DNA of 64,000 bases from Psychrobacter ciconiae (GTDB taxonomy: Bacteria > Pseudomonadota > Gammaproteobacteria > Pseudomonadales > Moraxellaceae), in NCBI RefSeq assembly GCF_904846055.1, contig NZ_CAJGYV010000001.1, positions 1,364,001-1,428,000 on the forward strand, written 5' to 3'. The translations under genes were made by a program, and so were the position numbers. Below, in pieces: positions 1 through 7,487 of the stretch (the stretch's first letter is position 1; the number at the start of each line of letters is the position of its first letter). The notes under the pieces are model-generated. The model ran no database searches, had not been told where the DNA came from, and saw only the letters and a list, made by a program, of their open reading frames with translations.

Positions 1-1
1 C

Positions 2-844
2 AAATCACGAAGCTTTTCGCGCGAAACCAGCGTGCCGTTTATCCAAACCGATGTTGCGCTTAATCCGGGCAACTCAGGCGGACCTTTGTTTAATCAGCGC
101 GGTCAAGTCGTTGGCATCAACTCGCGCATTTTTAGCGGCACGGGCGGCTATATGGGACTGTCATTCTCCATTCCCATTGATGCGGCAATGGATATTTACG
201 AGCAGCTAAAAACCACCGGTCAAGTGGCGCGGGCGTATCTTGGCATTTATCCGCAAGACATCGACCGCAACCTTGCCGAAGCTTACAAATTGTCCAAACC
301 ACAAGGTGCGCTATTGACCCGCGTTGCTCCTGATTCACCGGCGCAAAAAGCAGGGCTCAAGGCAGGCGACATCATTTTGCAATATAACACGATCAAAATC
401 GTTGAGTCCTCGGACTTATTAAACGCCATCAACCGCGCCCGAACCAATGATGCCTTTAAAATCCAGCTGCTTCGCAATGGCAAGCCATTAACCGTAACTG
501 GCAATTTAGTCGCCGCGCCAAGTGACGTCCAAGCCGAAGGTCGTGATAAATTAGACAGCGATGTCAGATTGGGGCTCCGCCTGCGAAACCTCACGCCCAC
601 AGAAAAAAGTGAGATTGCCAAAGACAATAAAACCGGCATTTTAATCACCGCCGTTGACCCAACGGGGCTTGCTGCCCGATCAGGGCTGATGACCGGCGAT
701 GTGGTCACCAATTTGCATCAAAAGAAAATTGCCAATGTGACCGATTTTTCTAGTGCCATCTCGTCATTGCCCAAAAAAGGCGTGGTGACCATTGAGATTA
801 TCCGCCAAGGCATTCCGGCGATTATTGGACTACGGATTGAATAG
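2..844 (+). CDS. Periplasmic serine protease MucD/DegP family, C-terminal part (5' end outside window)
   Basis: The reading frame is open to the left edge, so the N-terminus (signal peptide, catalytic His and Asp) is missing. The visible part begins within the trypsin-like domain and holds the catalytic serine motif GNSGG within NPGNSGGPL. Two PDZ domains follow (about residues 80-170 and 190-280 of the visible part), each with the usual PDZ core (PQGALLTRVAPDSPAQKAGL; GILITAVDPTGLAARSGL). HtrA proteases degrade or refold misfolded envelope proteins in the periplasm, and two PDZ domains fit the DegP/DegQ/MucD branch. An IS5 element lies 43 bp after the stop. In pseudomonads mucD closes the algU operon, but nothing upstream is visible to test that here. 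Confidence 0.93.
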   Translation, partial: KSRSFSRETSVPFIQTDVALNPGNSGGPLFNQRGQVVGINSRIFSGTGGYMGLSFSIPIDAAMDIYEQLKTTGQVARAYLGIYPQDIDRNLAEAYKLSKPQGALLTRVAPDSPAQKAGLKAGDIILQYNTIKIVESSDLLNAINRARTNDAFKIQLLRNGKPLTVTGNLVAAPSDVQAEGRDKLDSDVRLGLRLRNLTPTEKSEIAKDNKTGILITAVDPTGLAARSGLMTGDVVTNLHQKKIANVTDFSSAISSLPKKGVVTIEIIRQGIPAIIGLRIE

Positions 845-886
845 CGGTTCCCCTAAAAAACCGATTTATTTTTAAAATAATGACCA

Positions 887-1744
887 GGGCGTGTTGAACA
901 TTGGGAAGAAATTGATGGCAAAAAAATAGCGAACGGTTAATCTTTAAGTTCTCACACAAAAAAGATGCCGATCGCTATGCCTCGCACGATGCTCACAGAT
1001 GAACACTGGACAAGACTAAGACCTATCTTACTCGAATTAAATCTCTATGACAAAGTAAATCTTAGGAGAACGGTTGAAGGCGTGCTATATCGGATGCGCG
1101 TTGGTTGTCCTTGGCGTGACTTACCAGAGTATTTTGGCAAGTCTAATACCGTCTACAAAGCATTCCGGCGCTGGTCTGCCAGCAATAAGCTGATTGCGCT
1201 GTTTGAATTATTGATCAAAGGCTCAGACCTTGAATGGGTCTTCATTGATGCCACTCATGTCAAAGCGCATCAGCACAGCAGTGGTGCTCATGAGAATGCT
1301 CAGGCCATTAGTAAAAGCGTTGCAGGTCGAGCGACCAAGATTCACTTAGCCGTTGATGCTCATGGCAATCCCATCATCTTTATTCTATCTGATAGCACCA
1401 CTCATGATGTAAAAGTGGCACCAGACTTGGTAGACAAAGTTGACTTGAGCAACACGGAGATTTTATGTGCTGATAAAGGCTATGATTCTGAGGCACTGCG
1501 AGAGCATATTAAACAGGCAGGAACGCGTGATAATATCCCTCGAAGAGCAAACACTAAGTCCTCTAATGATCATATGGATTGGGACTTGTACAATGTACGT
1601 CACTTAGTGGAAAACGCTTTCGCTAAGCTTAAAAACTATAGGGCAGTTGCCACCAGATTTGATAAGCTCAAGCAGAGTTATGAGAATACGGTCGCGCTCG
1701 CTTGTGCTTATATCTGGCTGAAATTATGAATGTTCAACACCCCC
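887..1744. mobile_element. IS5-family insertion sequence, about 858 bp
   Basis: The element is bounded by near-perfect 16-bp terminal inverted repeats: 887-902 reads GGGCGTGTTGAACATT, and the complement of 1729-1744 reads GGGGGTGTTGAACATT (one mismatch). The only gene inside is the transposase. A possible 2-bp target duplication (CA at 885-886 and 1745-1746) is too short to be convincing. The element lies between the protease gene and dapA and breaks no recognisable gene. The transposase frame is intact, so the copy may be active. Ends and gene size are like the IS427/IS1031 side of the IS5 family. Confidence 0.88.
965..1729 (+). CDS. IS5-family transposase (DDE), intact
   Basis: This 254-residue protein catalyses cut-and-paste movement of the surrounding element. 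An N-terminal domain of about 75 residues (DEHWTRLRPIL ... GCPWRDLPEYFG) is typical of IS5 group transposases of this kind. The catalytic acids are visible: D in VFIDATHVKAH, D in ILCADKGYDSE, and E in RHLVENAFAKLKNYR, followed by the characteristic R/K residues (ATRFDK). A second in-frame ATG at 977 (MPRTMLTDEH) is an equally plausible start, because neither has a clear ribosome binding site. Only 15 bp separate the stop codon from the right end of the element. No frameshift or stop is seen. Confidence 0.93.
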   Translation: MPIAMPRTMLTDEHWTRLRPILLELNLYDKVNLRRTVEGVLYRMRVGCPWRDLPEYFGKSNTVYKAFRRWSASNKLIALFELLIKGSDLEWVFIDATHVKAHQHSSGAHENAQAISKSVAGRATKIHLAVDAHGNPIIFILSDSTTHDVKVAPDLVDKVDLSNTEILCADKGYDSEALREHIKQAGTRDNIPRRANTKSSNDHMDWDLYNVRHLVENAFAKLKNYRAVATRFDKLKQSYENTVALACAYIWLKL

Positions 1745-1862
1745 CAATAAAAATGTTAATCAACGAGCACTTATCGGCAAATTAAAGTATGCTACACTAG
1801 CACCAGAATTTTCATAAGTGTTAATTTACACGACCGCTAACATTTTTAGTAAAGGCAAGGTT

Positions 1863-2768
1863 ATGAGCACAGCATTTGACGATATCAAATCCCGACTTCA
1901 AGGCTCGATGGTGGCGCTGGTAACGCCGATGTTTCCTGACGGGAAGATTGATTTTGAGCGTCTGGCAAAGCTTATCGACTGGCAGATTGAGCAAGGCACG
2001 CACTGCTTGGTTGCCGTAGGAACGACCGGTGAGTCGGCGACCTTGTCCATGAAAGAGCACAGTGAGGTTATCCGCTACTTTGTTAAGCATGTTAATGGGC
2101 GTATTCCTGTCATTGCCGGAACGGGCGCGAACAACACGGTTGAGGCGATTGAACTGACCCAAGAAGCCAAAGATGCCGGCGCGGATTGCGCGCTTCTTGT
2201 TGCTCCGTACTACAACAAGCCGCCACAAGAAGGTCTATTTCAGCACTACAAAGCCATCGCTGAAGCTGTCGATTTACCGCAAATGCTTTATAATGTTCCG
2301 GGACGCACCATCGTTGACATCAGCCAAGACACCGTTGAGCGCTTGGCTGACATCGACAATATTGTTGCGATTAAAGATGCGACCGGCTCATTGACCCGCG
2401 GCGAAAAACTGATTCAAGCCGTCGGCGATAGATTGGTGGTACTTTCAGGCGATGACGCAAGCGCGCTTGAACTGATGAAATTTGGCGCAAAAGGCAACAT
2501 TTCGGTCACCGCAAACGTTGCCCCAAAAGCCATGAGCCAAACCTTTGCGGCGGCTTTAAAAGGCGACTTTGATGCGGCCACTCGCGCTCATGACCCCGTC
2601 AAGCATCTGCATCAAGACCTATTTATTGACTCAAGCCCGATTCCGGTCAAATATGCCCTTTATAAAATGGGAATGATTGATAACGGCATCCGTTTGCCGC
2701 TCGTTTGGCTTTCTGATGAGCATCAAAAGCTCATTGATAACGCTTTGATAAAAGCCAATCTGCTTTAG
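1863..2768 (+). CDS. dapA: 4-hydroxy-tetrahydrodipicolinate synthase
   Basis: DapA condenses pyruvate with aspartate semialdehyde, the first committed step to diaminopimelate and lysine. The 301-residue TIM-barrel protein shows the pyruvate-binding GTTGES motif, the tyrosine of the YNVPGRT motif, and the Schiff-base lysine in IVAIKDATG. The ATG at 1863 was chosen over an in-frame upstream start at 1818: it gives the normal family length and has AGGCAAGG just upstream. The next gene, a lipoprotein, begins 55 bp later, followed by purC. This is the dapA-bamC-purC order known from other gammaproteobacteria. The IS5 element ends about 120 bp upstream, so the promoter must lie close to the IS or within it. 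Confidence 0.97.
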   Translation: MSTAFDDIKSRLQGSMVALVTPMFPDGKIDFERLAKLIDWQIEQGTHCLVAVGTTGESATLSMKEHSEVIRYFVKHVNGRIPVIAGTGANNTVEAIELTQEAKDAGADCALLVAPYYNKPPQEGLFQHYKAIAEAVDLPQMLYNVPGRTIVDISQDTVERLADIDNIVAIKDATGSLTRGEKLIQAVGDRLVVLSGDDASALELMKFGAKGNISVTANVAPKAMSQTFAAALKGDFDAATRAHDPVKHLHQDLFIDSSPIPVKYALYKMGMIDNGIRLPLVWLSDEHQKLIDNALIKANLL

Positions 2769-2822
2769 CAGCGATAACTTAGTAATGATAAAACGGTTAA
2801 TGTGATTGACCAAAGAGATATA

Positions 2823-3125
2823 ATGATGAACAAACCCTTACTTGCCTTATCCATGCTTGTTTTAAGTAGCACGATGGTGCTAAGCGGCTGCCAAAGTTTA
2901 AAAGGTTGGATTGCCAAGCGTGACAACGGCAGCCTTGATTATCAATCAAGCAAAAAGCTTGCGCCCATTCAGCTTCCCGCCGAGCAAGAAACGGCGCCAT
3001 TTGTGCCGCTATATCCCACTCCTAACGTCGGCGTAAATACCTTAAACTTGCAAAATGACGCCAAAAAACAATACCAACTGCCACACCCCGAGCGCGCCGT
3101 TCGCTTATCAGACAGCGCCCAATAA
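2823..3125 (+). CDS. Short lipoprotein at the BamC (NlpB) position
   Basis: The protein has about 100 residues. A signal peptide ends in the lipobox LSGC (MLVLSSTMVLSGCQS), which predicts a lipid-anchored envelope protein. The mature part is only about 78 residues, Pro/Gln-rich and without an obvious fold. BamC of the outer-membrane assembly machine sits between dapA and purC in related bacteria and starts with an unstructured segment that binds BamD. The LDYQSSKKLAPIQLPAE segment followed by Pro/Tyr spacing resembles that segment, while the two helix-grip domains are absent. Function as a BamD-binding BamC remnant is inferred from synteny and weak motif similarity. Two adjacent ATGs (2823, 2826) are possible starts. 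Confidence 0.7.
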   Translation: MMNKPLLALSMLVLSSTMVLSGCQSLKGWIAKRDNGSLDYQSSKKLAPIQLPAEQETAPFVPLYPTPNVGVNTLNLQNDAKKQYQLPHPERAVRLSDSAQ

Positions 3126-3142
3126 GCTTTTGTAATCGCTTG

Positions 3143-3179
3143 AGCGCCACTTGTCGCCATCGATGAGGGCGCTTATTTT
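3143..3179 (+). terminator. Possible terminator after the BamC-like lipoprotein gene
   Basis: A 6-bp GC-rich stem (AGCGCC/GGCGCT) is followed by TTATTTTA. The long loop and broken T-run make it a weak intrinsic terminator, so read-through into purC is likely. Confidence 0.4.
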
Positions 3180-3209
3180 AACTGGCAATATAAGCAACAT
3201 AGGACAGCA

Positions 3210-3926
3210 ATGATGCAAAGACAACAACTGCTTTACAAAGGCAAAGCCAAATCGGTTTATGAAACCGAAGACCATGATTTTTTAATTTTGCATTTTCGAG
3301 ATGACACCTCAGCGCTTGATGGCAAGCGTATTGAACAATTGGCGCGAAAAGGGGTGGTCAATAACCGCTTTAACGCCTTTATCATGCAAAAGCTTGCTGA
3401 AGCTGGCATCGAAACCCACTTTGAAAAACAGCTGTCAAGCGATGAAGTTTTGGTCAAACGCCTTGAGATGATTCCAGTGGAGTGCGTGGTTCGCAACTTT
3501 GCCGCCGGAAGCTTGGTGCGCCGATTGGGGCTTGAAGAAGGTCACGAACTAACGCCGCCGACTTTTGAGTTATTTTATAAAGATGACGCTTTGGGCGACC
3601 CGATGGTCAATGAGTCGCTTGCCATCACCCTAGATTGGGCAACGGGGGCGCAGCTTGAGACCATGAAAGCCATCAGCTTACAGGTCAATGACGTGTTAAA
3701 GGCGCTGTTTGATCAAGGCGATTTGATTTTGGTCGATTTTAAGCTTGAGTTTGGCGTGTTCCATGACCGTATCGTCTTAGGAGATGAGTTTTCACCCGAT
3801 GGCTGCCGAATTTGGGACAAAGCCACCAAGAAAAAATTGGACAAAGACCGCTTCCGTCAGTCGCTCGGCGACGTGATCGAAGGCTATGAGGAAGTCGCGA
3901 GCCGAATTGGCGTTCCGCTTGACTAA
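3210..3926 (+). CDS. purC: Phosphoribosylaminoimidazole-succinocarboxamide synthase
   Basis: PurC joins aspartate to CAIR with ATP in purine biosynthesis, giving SAICAR. The 238-residue length is typical of bacterial PurC. Motifs visible include [11 protein letters not shown] at the N-terminus, the signature [28 protein letters not shown], and [12 protein letters not shown] near the C-terminus. Two adjacent ATG codons at 3210 and 3213 are possible starts. A strong terminator follows the stop codon. purL lies separately at 49.6 kb, so the purine genes are dispersed, as is normal. Confidence 0.97.
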   Translation: MMQRQQLLYKGKAKSVYETEDHDFLILHFRDDTSALDGKRIEQLARKGVVNNRFNAFIMQKLAEAGIETHFEKQLSSDEVLVKRLEMIPVECVVRNFAAGSLVRRLGLEEGHELTPPTFELFYKDDALGDPMVNESLAITLDWATGAQLETMKAISLQVNDVLKALFDQGDLILVDFKLEFGVFHDRIVLGDEFSPDGCRIWDKATKKKLDKDRFRQSLGDVIEGYEEVASRIGVPLD

Positions 3927-3945
3927 TAGTTAGCGATTTTAAGAT

Positions 3946-3974
3946 AAAAACTGGGCTTACTGCTCAGTTTTTTT
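3946..3974 (+). terminator. Intrinsic terminator of purC
   Basis: The hairpin AACTGGGC/GCTCAGTT with a 5-nt loop is followed by a run of T, 20 bp after the purC stop. Confidence 0.8.
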
Positions 3975-4120
3975 TGTTTAAATTTTAGCATTAACATTGC
4001 TTTACCGATGGATAGCCAATTTTAAAAATTAAAAAATTAGGCTGTGATAAAGTTGAAGAGCTGACTTATAAATAATTACTCCAGACACCTAAAATAAATA
4101 ATAAAAATTGGGCGAAATCT

Positions 4121-4792
4121 ATGAAAAATAAAGCGGTTAAACCTCAAATAACGCCAAACCTTGACCATCCAGACCTTAATCATAACGAAACCGCGCAAAT
4201 CTTGCCGCCCGACTGGTTTGCACGACCAACCTGCGTGGTCGCAAGCGACTTGATTGGTAAAATTATTTACCGAAAAGTTATTGATGAGGGCGGCGTCGAG
4301 CAAATTTTGCGAATGCGAATCAGCGAAACCGAAGCCTACATTGGCGAGGGCGACCGCGCTTGTCATGCCCACGCCGGAACACGAACGGCTAGAACCGAAA
4401 TCATGTACCACGAGGGCGGCGTGATTTATGTTTATCTAACTTATGGCATCCATTTTATGCTCAACCTTGTCAGCGGCGCAGCAGAGTCGCCAGAAGCGGT
4501 GCTGATCCGCGCCGGATTTTTTGTTGATGAGGCGGGCGATTTGGACAACGACAATCCGGAATTTGACATCAAAAAGCTTTCAGGACCCGGCAAATTAACC
4601 AAGCAGCTGGCAATTGATAAAAGTCTTTACGGCAAAGTTATTGCGCCTGACTCCATGCTTTGGGTCGAAGATGACGGTGCAAGACCGCCGGTGTCGCTAC
4701 GACCGCGAATTGGCATTGATTACGCCGGGGAGGCTAAAGACTGGCTACTGCGCTATATTTGGACGTCGCATCCCTCACTTTCCAAAAAATAG
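4121..4792 (+). CDS. DNA-3-methyladenine glycosylase (AAG/MPG family)
   Basis: The enzyme excises alkylated purines (3-methyladenine, hypoxanthine) in base excision repair. The 223-residue protein matches the AAG fold: an N-terminal SDLIGKIIYRK strand, then the catalytic/binding segment RISETEAYIGEGDRACHA, then the YVYLTYGIHFMLNLV segment with the intercalating tyrosine region, and the SGPGKLTKQLAI motif. The first about 25 residues are not conserved in style and may be overcalled. The ribosome site before 4121 is weak (GGGCGAAA), so a later start cannot be excluded. It has its own upstream region and no obvious operon partner. Confidence 0.94.
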   Translation: MKNKAVKPQITPNLDHPDLNHNETAQILPPDWFARPTCVVASDLIGKIIYRKVIDEGGVEQILRMRISETEAYIGEGDRACHAHAGTRTARTEIMYHEGGVIYVYLTYGIHFMLNLVSGAAESPEAVLIRAGFFVDEAGDLDNDNPEFDIKKLSGPGKLTKQLAIDKSLYGKVIAPDSMLWVEDDGARPPVSLRPRIGIDYAGEAKDWLLRYIWTSHPSLSKK

Positions 4793-4846
4793 CTGACCTA
4801 CTATGGTGCTTCAGACTTTTTTAATAGCCGCAATAAGGAAACTGAT

Positions 4847-5158
4847 ATGATTAAACTGACCGTATTTATCCCTGATGAGGCGTTAGATGCTGTTAAAACG
4901 GCGATGTTTGACGCCGGCGCAGGAAAGATAGGAAATTATGATAGCTGCTGCTGGCAAGTCAAAGGCGAAGGTCAATTTCGACCGCTGATCGGAAGCTCGC
5001 CGCACATTGGCACGCAACATCAGTTTGAAAAAGTGACAGAATGGCGCGTTGAGCTGGTCGTCGCTGATGACAAGATTGCTGCGGTCATTGCTGCGCTCAA
5101 GCAGGCGCATCCTTATGAAACGCCGGCTTATGATGCGATAAAGCTACTGGATATTTAG
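4847..5158 (+). CDS. NIF3-insert/CutA-like small protein (YqfO family)
   Basis: This 103-residue protein has the fold signature of the CutA-like domain inserted in NIF3/YqfO proteins, here encoded alone. It opens with KLTVFIPDEALDAVKTAMFDAGAG, has GNYDSCCWQVKGEGQFRPL in the middle, and ends in the conserved HPYETPAYDAIKL. No biochemical role is firmly established for the stand-alone form. A good ribosome site (AAGGAAA) precedes the ATG. Its stop codon overlaps by 4 bp the stop of the convergent lipoprotein gene, so there is no room for a separate terminator between them. Confidence 0.9.
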   Translation: MIKLTVFIPDEALDAVKTAMFDAGAGKIGNYDSCCWQVKGEGQFRPLIGSSPHIGTQHQFEKVTEWRVELVVADDKIAAVIAALKQAHPYETPAYDAIKLLDI

Positions 5159-5526
5159 TCGTTTTTGATGCGGATAACGTTGTAGCTTGGGTAGTCCAAA
5201 TCGATTTTGTAGTTTTGATTGCCGCGATTTGCCTTAACGCGAATGGTTCGGTCGCCTTTTTTGTAGCGAACGTCGCGAACTTGGTAGCCCATATTGCTAA
5301 CACGGTTAGCGGCGGTCTGCTCGATGGCTGGACGATAAATGTCTTTATCAATGGTATTGATGGTCTTTTTGTGCTTTTTATAAATTTTGCTGTCTTTATA
5401 AATGTCCTCGTAAATGTCGCCATAAGCGTTATAGCCGCCAGGTGTCGTCATGCAGCCGGTGACGCCGCCCAACATAGCAGCAATCAATCCTACCGCCACG
5501 CTTGATTTTAATAGGCTTGAATTCAT
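5155..5526 (-). CDS. Lipoprotein with one PepSY-like module
   Basis: The 123-residue protein starts with a lipoprotein signal peptide (lipobox VTGC at about residue 25), then a Tyr/Lys/Asp-rich linker. It ends in a module of about 60 residues whose core is RVSNMGYQVRDVRY and YPSYNVIRIK. That module looks like the small alpha/beta PepSY/BLIP-type fold and is repeated in the neighbouring gene at 5729-6343. The ribosome site AGGAG precedes the ATG. It probably sits in the periplasm on the inner or outer membrane. Specific function is unknown. The 3' ends of this gene and the convergent YqfO-like gene overlap by 4 bp. Confidence 0.82.
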   Translation of the reverse strand: MNSSLLKSSVAVGLIAAMLGGVTGCMTTPGGYNAYGDIYEDIYKDSKIYKKHKKTINTIDKDIYRPAIEQTAANRVSNMGYQVRDVRYKKGDRTIRVKANRGNQNYKIDLDYPSYNVIRIKND

Positions 5527-5728
5527 GAATCATTTCTCCTAAAACAGTCAATAAAAAAAGGTCAAATAAACCAAGGACTGATTTATTCGACCAGCGGCGT
5601 CAAAGCAGCGACGCCAAAAGGTTAGGGCAATATAAGCCGCCCAACTTGCCTTGTGTGCTAAACCTGTTCTTAACGGTTCAACACTGAGCTGTGTTCTGGT
5701 TCACGGGTCATTTAGGCTACCTAATCGA

Positions 5729-6343
5729 TCAGTCTTTTTCAACTTTGATTACATTTAAGTTGGGATAGCCCAAAATGATATCAAAATCTTGACCGCCTTT
5801 TTTGGCATCGATCTCAAATACCCCGCGATTGTTTTTTTCATCAATATCAATTTTTTTAACCTGATAGCCCATGGAGCTGACTTTGCGAATCGCGCGCTGC
5901 TTGATGGTAGGATAGCGCGCTTCTTTTTTAATGTTGTCTTCAAGGTCATTGTTGTAGCGGTTAGCCTGCTTATAGTTACCATGATGTAGCTGCTTTTTAT
6001 CCTGCCAAACCGTTGACCACTGCTTTTGGCTTGAGCTGATAAGCTTCAGTCCAGGATAAGTGTATTTTAGTTCATAAGGTAGATTATTCTTTTTGGCGAA
6101 TACAACGATTGACGGGTTTCCACGCGAATTGACGGCTTGAATATCCATCACCTGATAACCGCTTTTGCTCAAATCGCGGCGCAGTTTTTGGGCAAGCGTA
6201 CCAAAATTGCCGTCACGATAAATGGCTTGATTGGCGCTGTGGTAGTTGGTCGCCATCGCTGAGCTGCCAAGGGTTGTGCCTACCACGGCAACGGTTACTA
6301 TTGAGATGGCAGCGGCTTTTATAGATTGCGATAAAATCGCCAT
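5729..6343 (-). CDS. Secreted protein with two PepSY-like modules
   Basis: The 204-residue protein has a cleavable signal peptide (hydrophobic stretch to SSAMA at about residue 31). Two related modules follow, at about residues 40-106 (KSGYQVMDIQ ... YPGLKLI) and 142-204 (SMGYQVKKIDI ... YPNLNVIKV). The second module is close to that of the 5155-5526 lipoprotein, so the two genes are paralogues that arose by duplication. AGGAGTAACTC precedes the ATG. The gap of about 200 bp between them contains no gene. Function is unknown; PepSY-like proteins often bind or inhibit periplasmic enzymes, but nothing here proves that. Confidence 0.82.
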   Translation of the reverse strand: MAILSQSIKAAAISIVTVAVVGTTLGSSAMATNYHSANQAIYRDGNFGTLAQKLRRDLSKSGYQVMDIQAVNSRGNPSIVVFAKKNNLPYELKYTYPGLKLISSSQKQWSTVWQDKKQLHHGNYKQANRYNNDLEDNIKKEARYPTIKQRAIRKVSSMGYQVKKIDIDEKNNRGVFEIDAKKGGQDFDIILGYPNLNVIKVEKD

Positions 6344-6902
6344 GAGTTACTCCTATATTTTTCAAATTACTACCTTAGCGGTTGGTTTTAATTGTTCTGA
6401 CCGCCATGGCTGAAATAATTTCTTACAAACCTATGGTAGTCGCTAAAACTTGAGGCTAGATGTCGATTTGGTTAAAGACATGTAACAAAAAAAGACGCTT
6501 ACGTAAATTTAGCAGCTTTTTGCAAAATAAAATTTTGGCAAATTATCAGTAATGTAAGGAAGATAATTACAGTTAATAAATTATTGTTTTATTTTCTGCT
6601 GATTGGAATACTAAAGAGAAATATTGCAAAAATGACAATTGTAAAATAATGGATGGTCAAATTTTCAGCTTAACTTTACTTCAGATAAATAAATACCCTA
6701 CTGGAAAATTTATACATCTAAAATATAGGATATTGAAAATTATATAAAAAGTTACATATTTTTCTATCAGCAATAAGGGTTTTATTCATTTCTTAATTTA
6801 ATTTTTAAAAGGAAAATCCGGTCATTTATATGAACAATTATTTGCAATTAAAATAGTTAATGGTTACAATATGTAATTATAGCTTTCTTAAAGGATAATC
6901 TT
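6344..6902. other. AT-rich intergenic region, no gene seen
   Basis: This 559-bp stretch between two divergent envelope genes is strongly AT-rich and holds no convincing ORF in any frame. It must contain the promoters of the gene at 5729 (minus) and of the lipoprotein gene at 6903 (plus), but no clear sigma-70 pair could be chosen by eye. The AAAGGATAA ribosome site lies at its right end. Confidence 0.6.
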
Positions 6903-7472
6903 ATGAAACGATTGTTGATTTTAAGTTTGATTACTGCTTCAACACTAGGAATATCCGGCTGCGGCGATACCGGCGAGCGTATGATTAAAGCGGCAGCTAA
7001 AGCTATCGTTGAGGAAGAAGACAAAGCCAATGAGCCGTCAGCTGTCACTGGACCCAATGACAATCCGCCTGAAATTGTTTACAGTCAAGAGCCAAGCTCC
7101 AATCAGCCACAAGATGAGACGGTTTATTACGAGCCTCAAGGTTCGATAGCGCCCGACCCAAGCTCGAACGCTTACGAAAACTTGCCACCAAAGCCTGCTC
7201 CCGCGCCTGTGGCAGCAAGCTCAGGGCTGACAGAAACCGTCGTGCGTTATCGCGCCAACGTGCTAACACAATATGGCGGCAAGGTATTAGTCCGGCAAGC
7301 GCCCTCAAAAACCTCTAAAAAGCTTGGTTTTTTATACGATCAAGAAGAGGTTTGGGTGATTGGTGAGACCAATAAATGTGAAGTGATTAATAGAATCGAA
7401 GGCTGCTGGGTAAAAGTGATGGATGTTAACCGGTTGGTCGGCTATAGCTTCGGTGGTTATTTGCAATATTAA
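6903..7472 (+). CDS. SH3-domain lipoprotein
   Basis: The 189-residue protein has a lipoprotein signal peptide (lipobox ISGC, Cys at about residue 20). A long low-complexity Pro/Ser/Glu linker covers about residues 40-110. The C-terminal domain (VLVRQAPSKTSKKLGFLYDQEEVWVIGETNKCEVINRIEGCWVKV) resembles bacterial SH3b domains, which often bind peptidoglycan. Two cysteines in that domain could form a disulfide. It lies 15 bp upstream of a D-alanyl-D-alanine carboxypeptidase gene, so the two are probably co-transcribed and both act on the cell wall. Confidence 0.82.
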   Translation: MKRLLILSLITASTLGISGCGDTGERMIKAAAKAIVEEEDKANEPSAVTGPNDNPPEIVYSQEPSSNQPQDETVYYEPQGSIAPDPSSNAYENLPPKPAPAPVAASSGLTETVVRYRANVLTQYGGKVLVRQAPSKTSKKLGFLYDQEEVWVIGETNKCEVINRIEGCWVKVMDVNRLVGYSFGGYLQY

Positions 7473-7487
7473 TAAAGCGAGACCTCG

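Noticed and set aside
283..711. Minus-strand open frame inside the protease gene
   Set aside because: It is antisense to a clearly conserved protein, with no ribosome site and no recognisable product.
4614..4796. Plus-strand 60-codon open frame in the 3' part of the glycosylase gene
   Set aside because: It is an alternative frame of the conserved C-terminus with no ribosome site.
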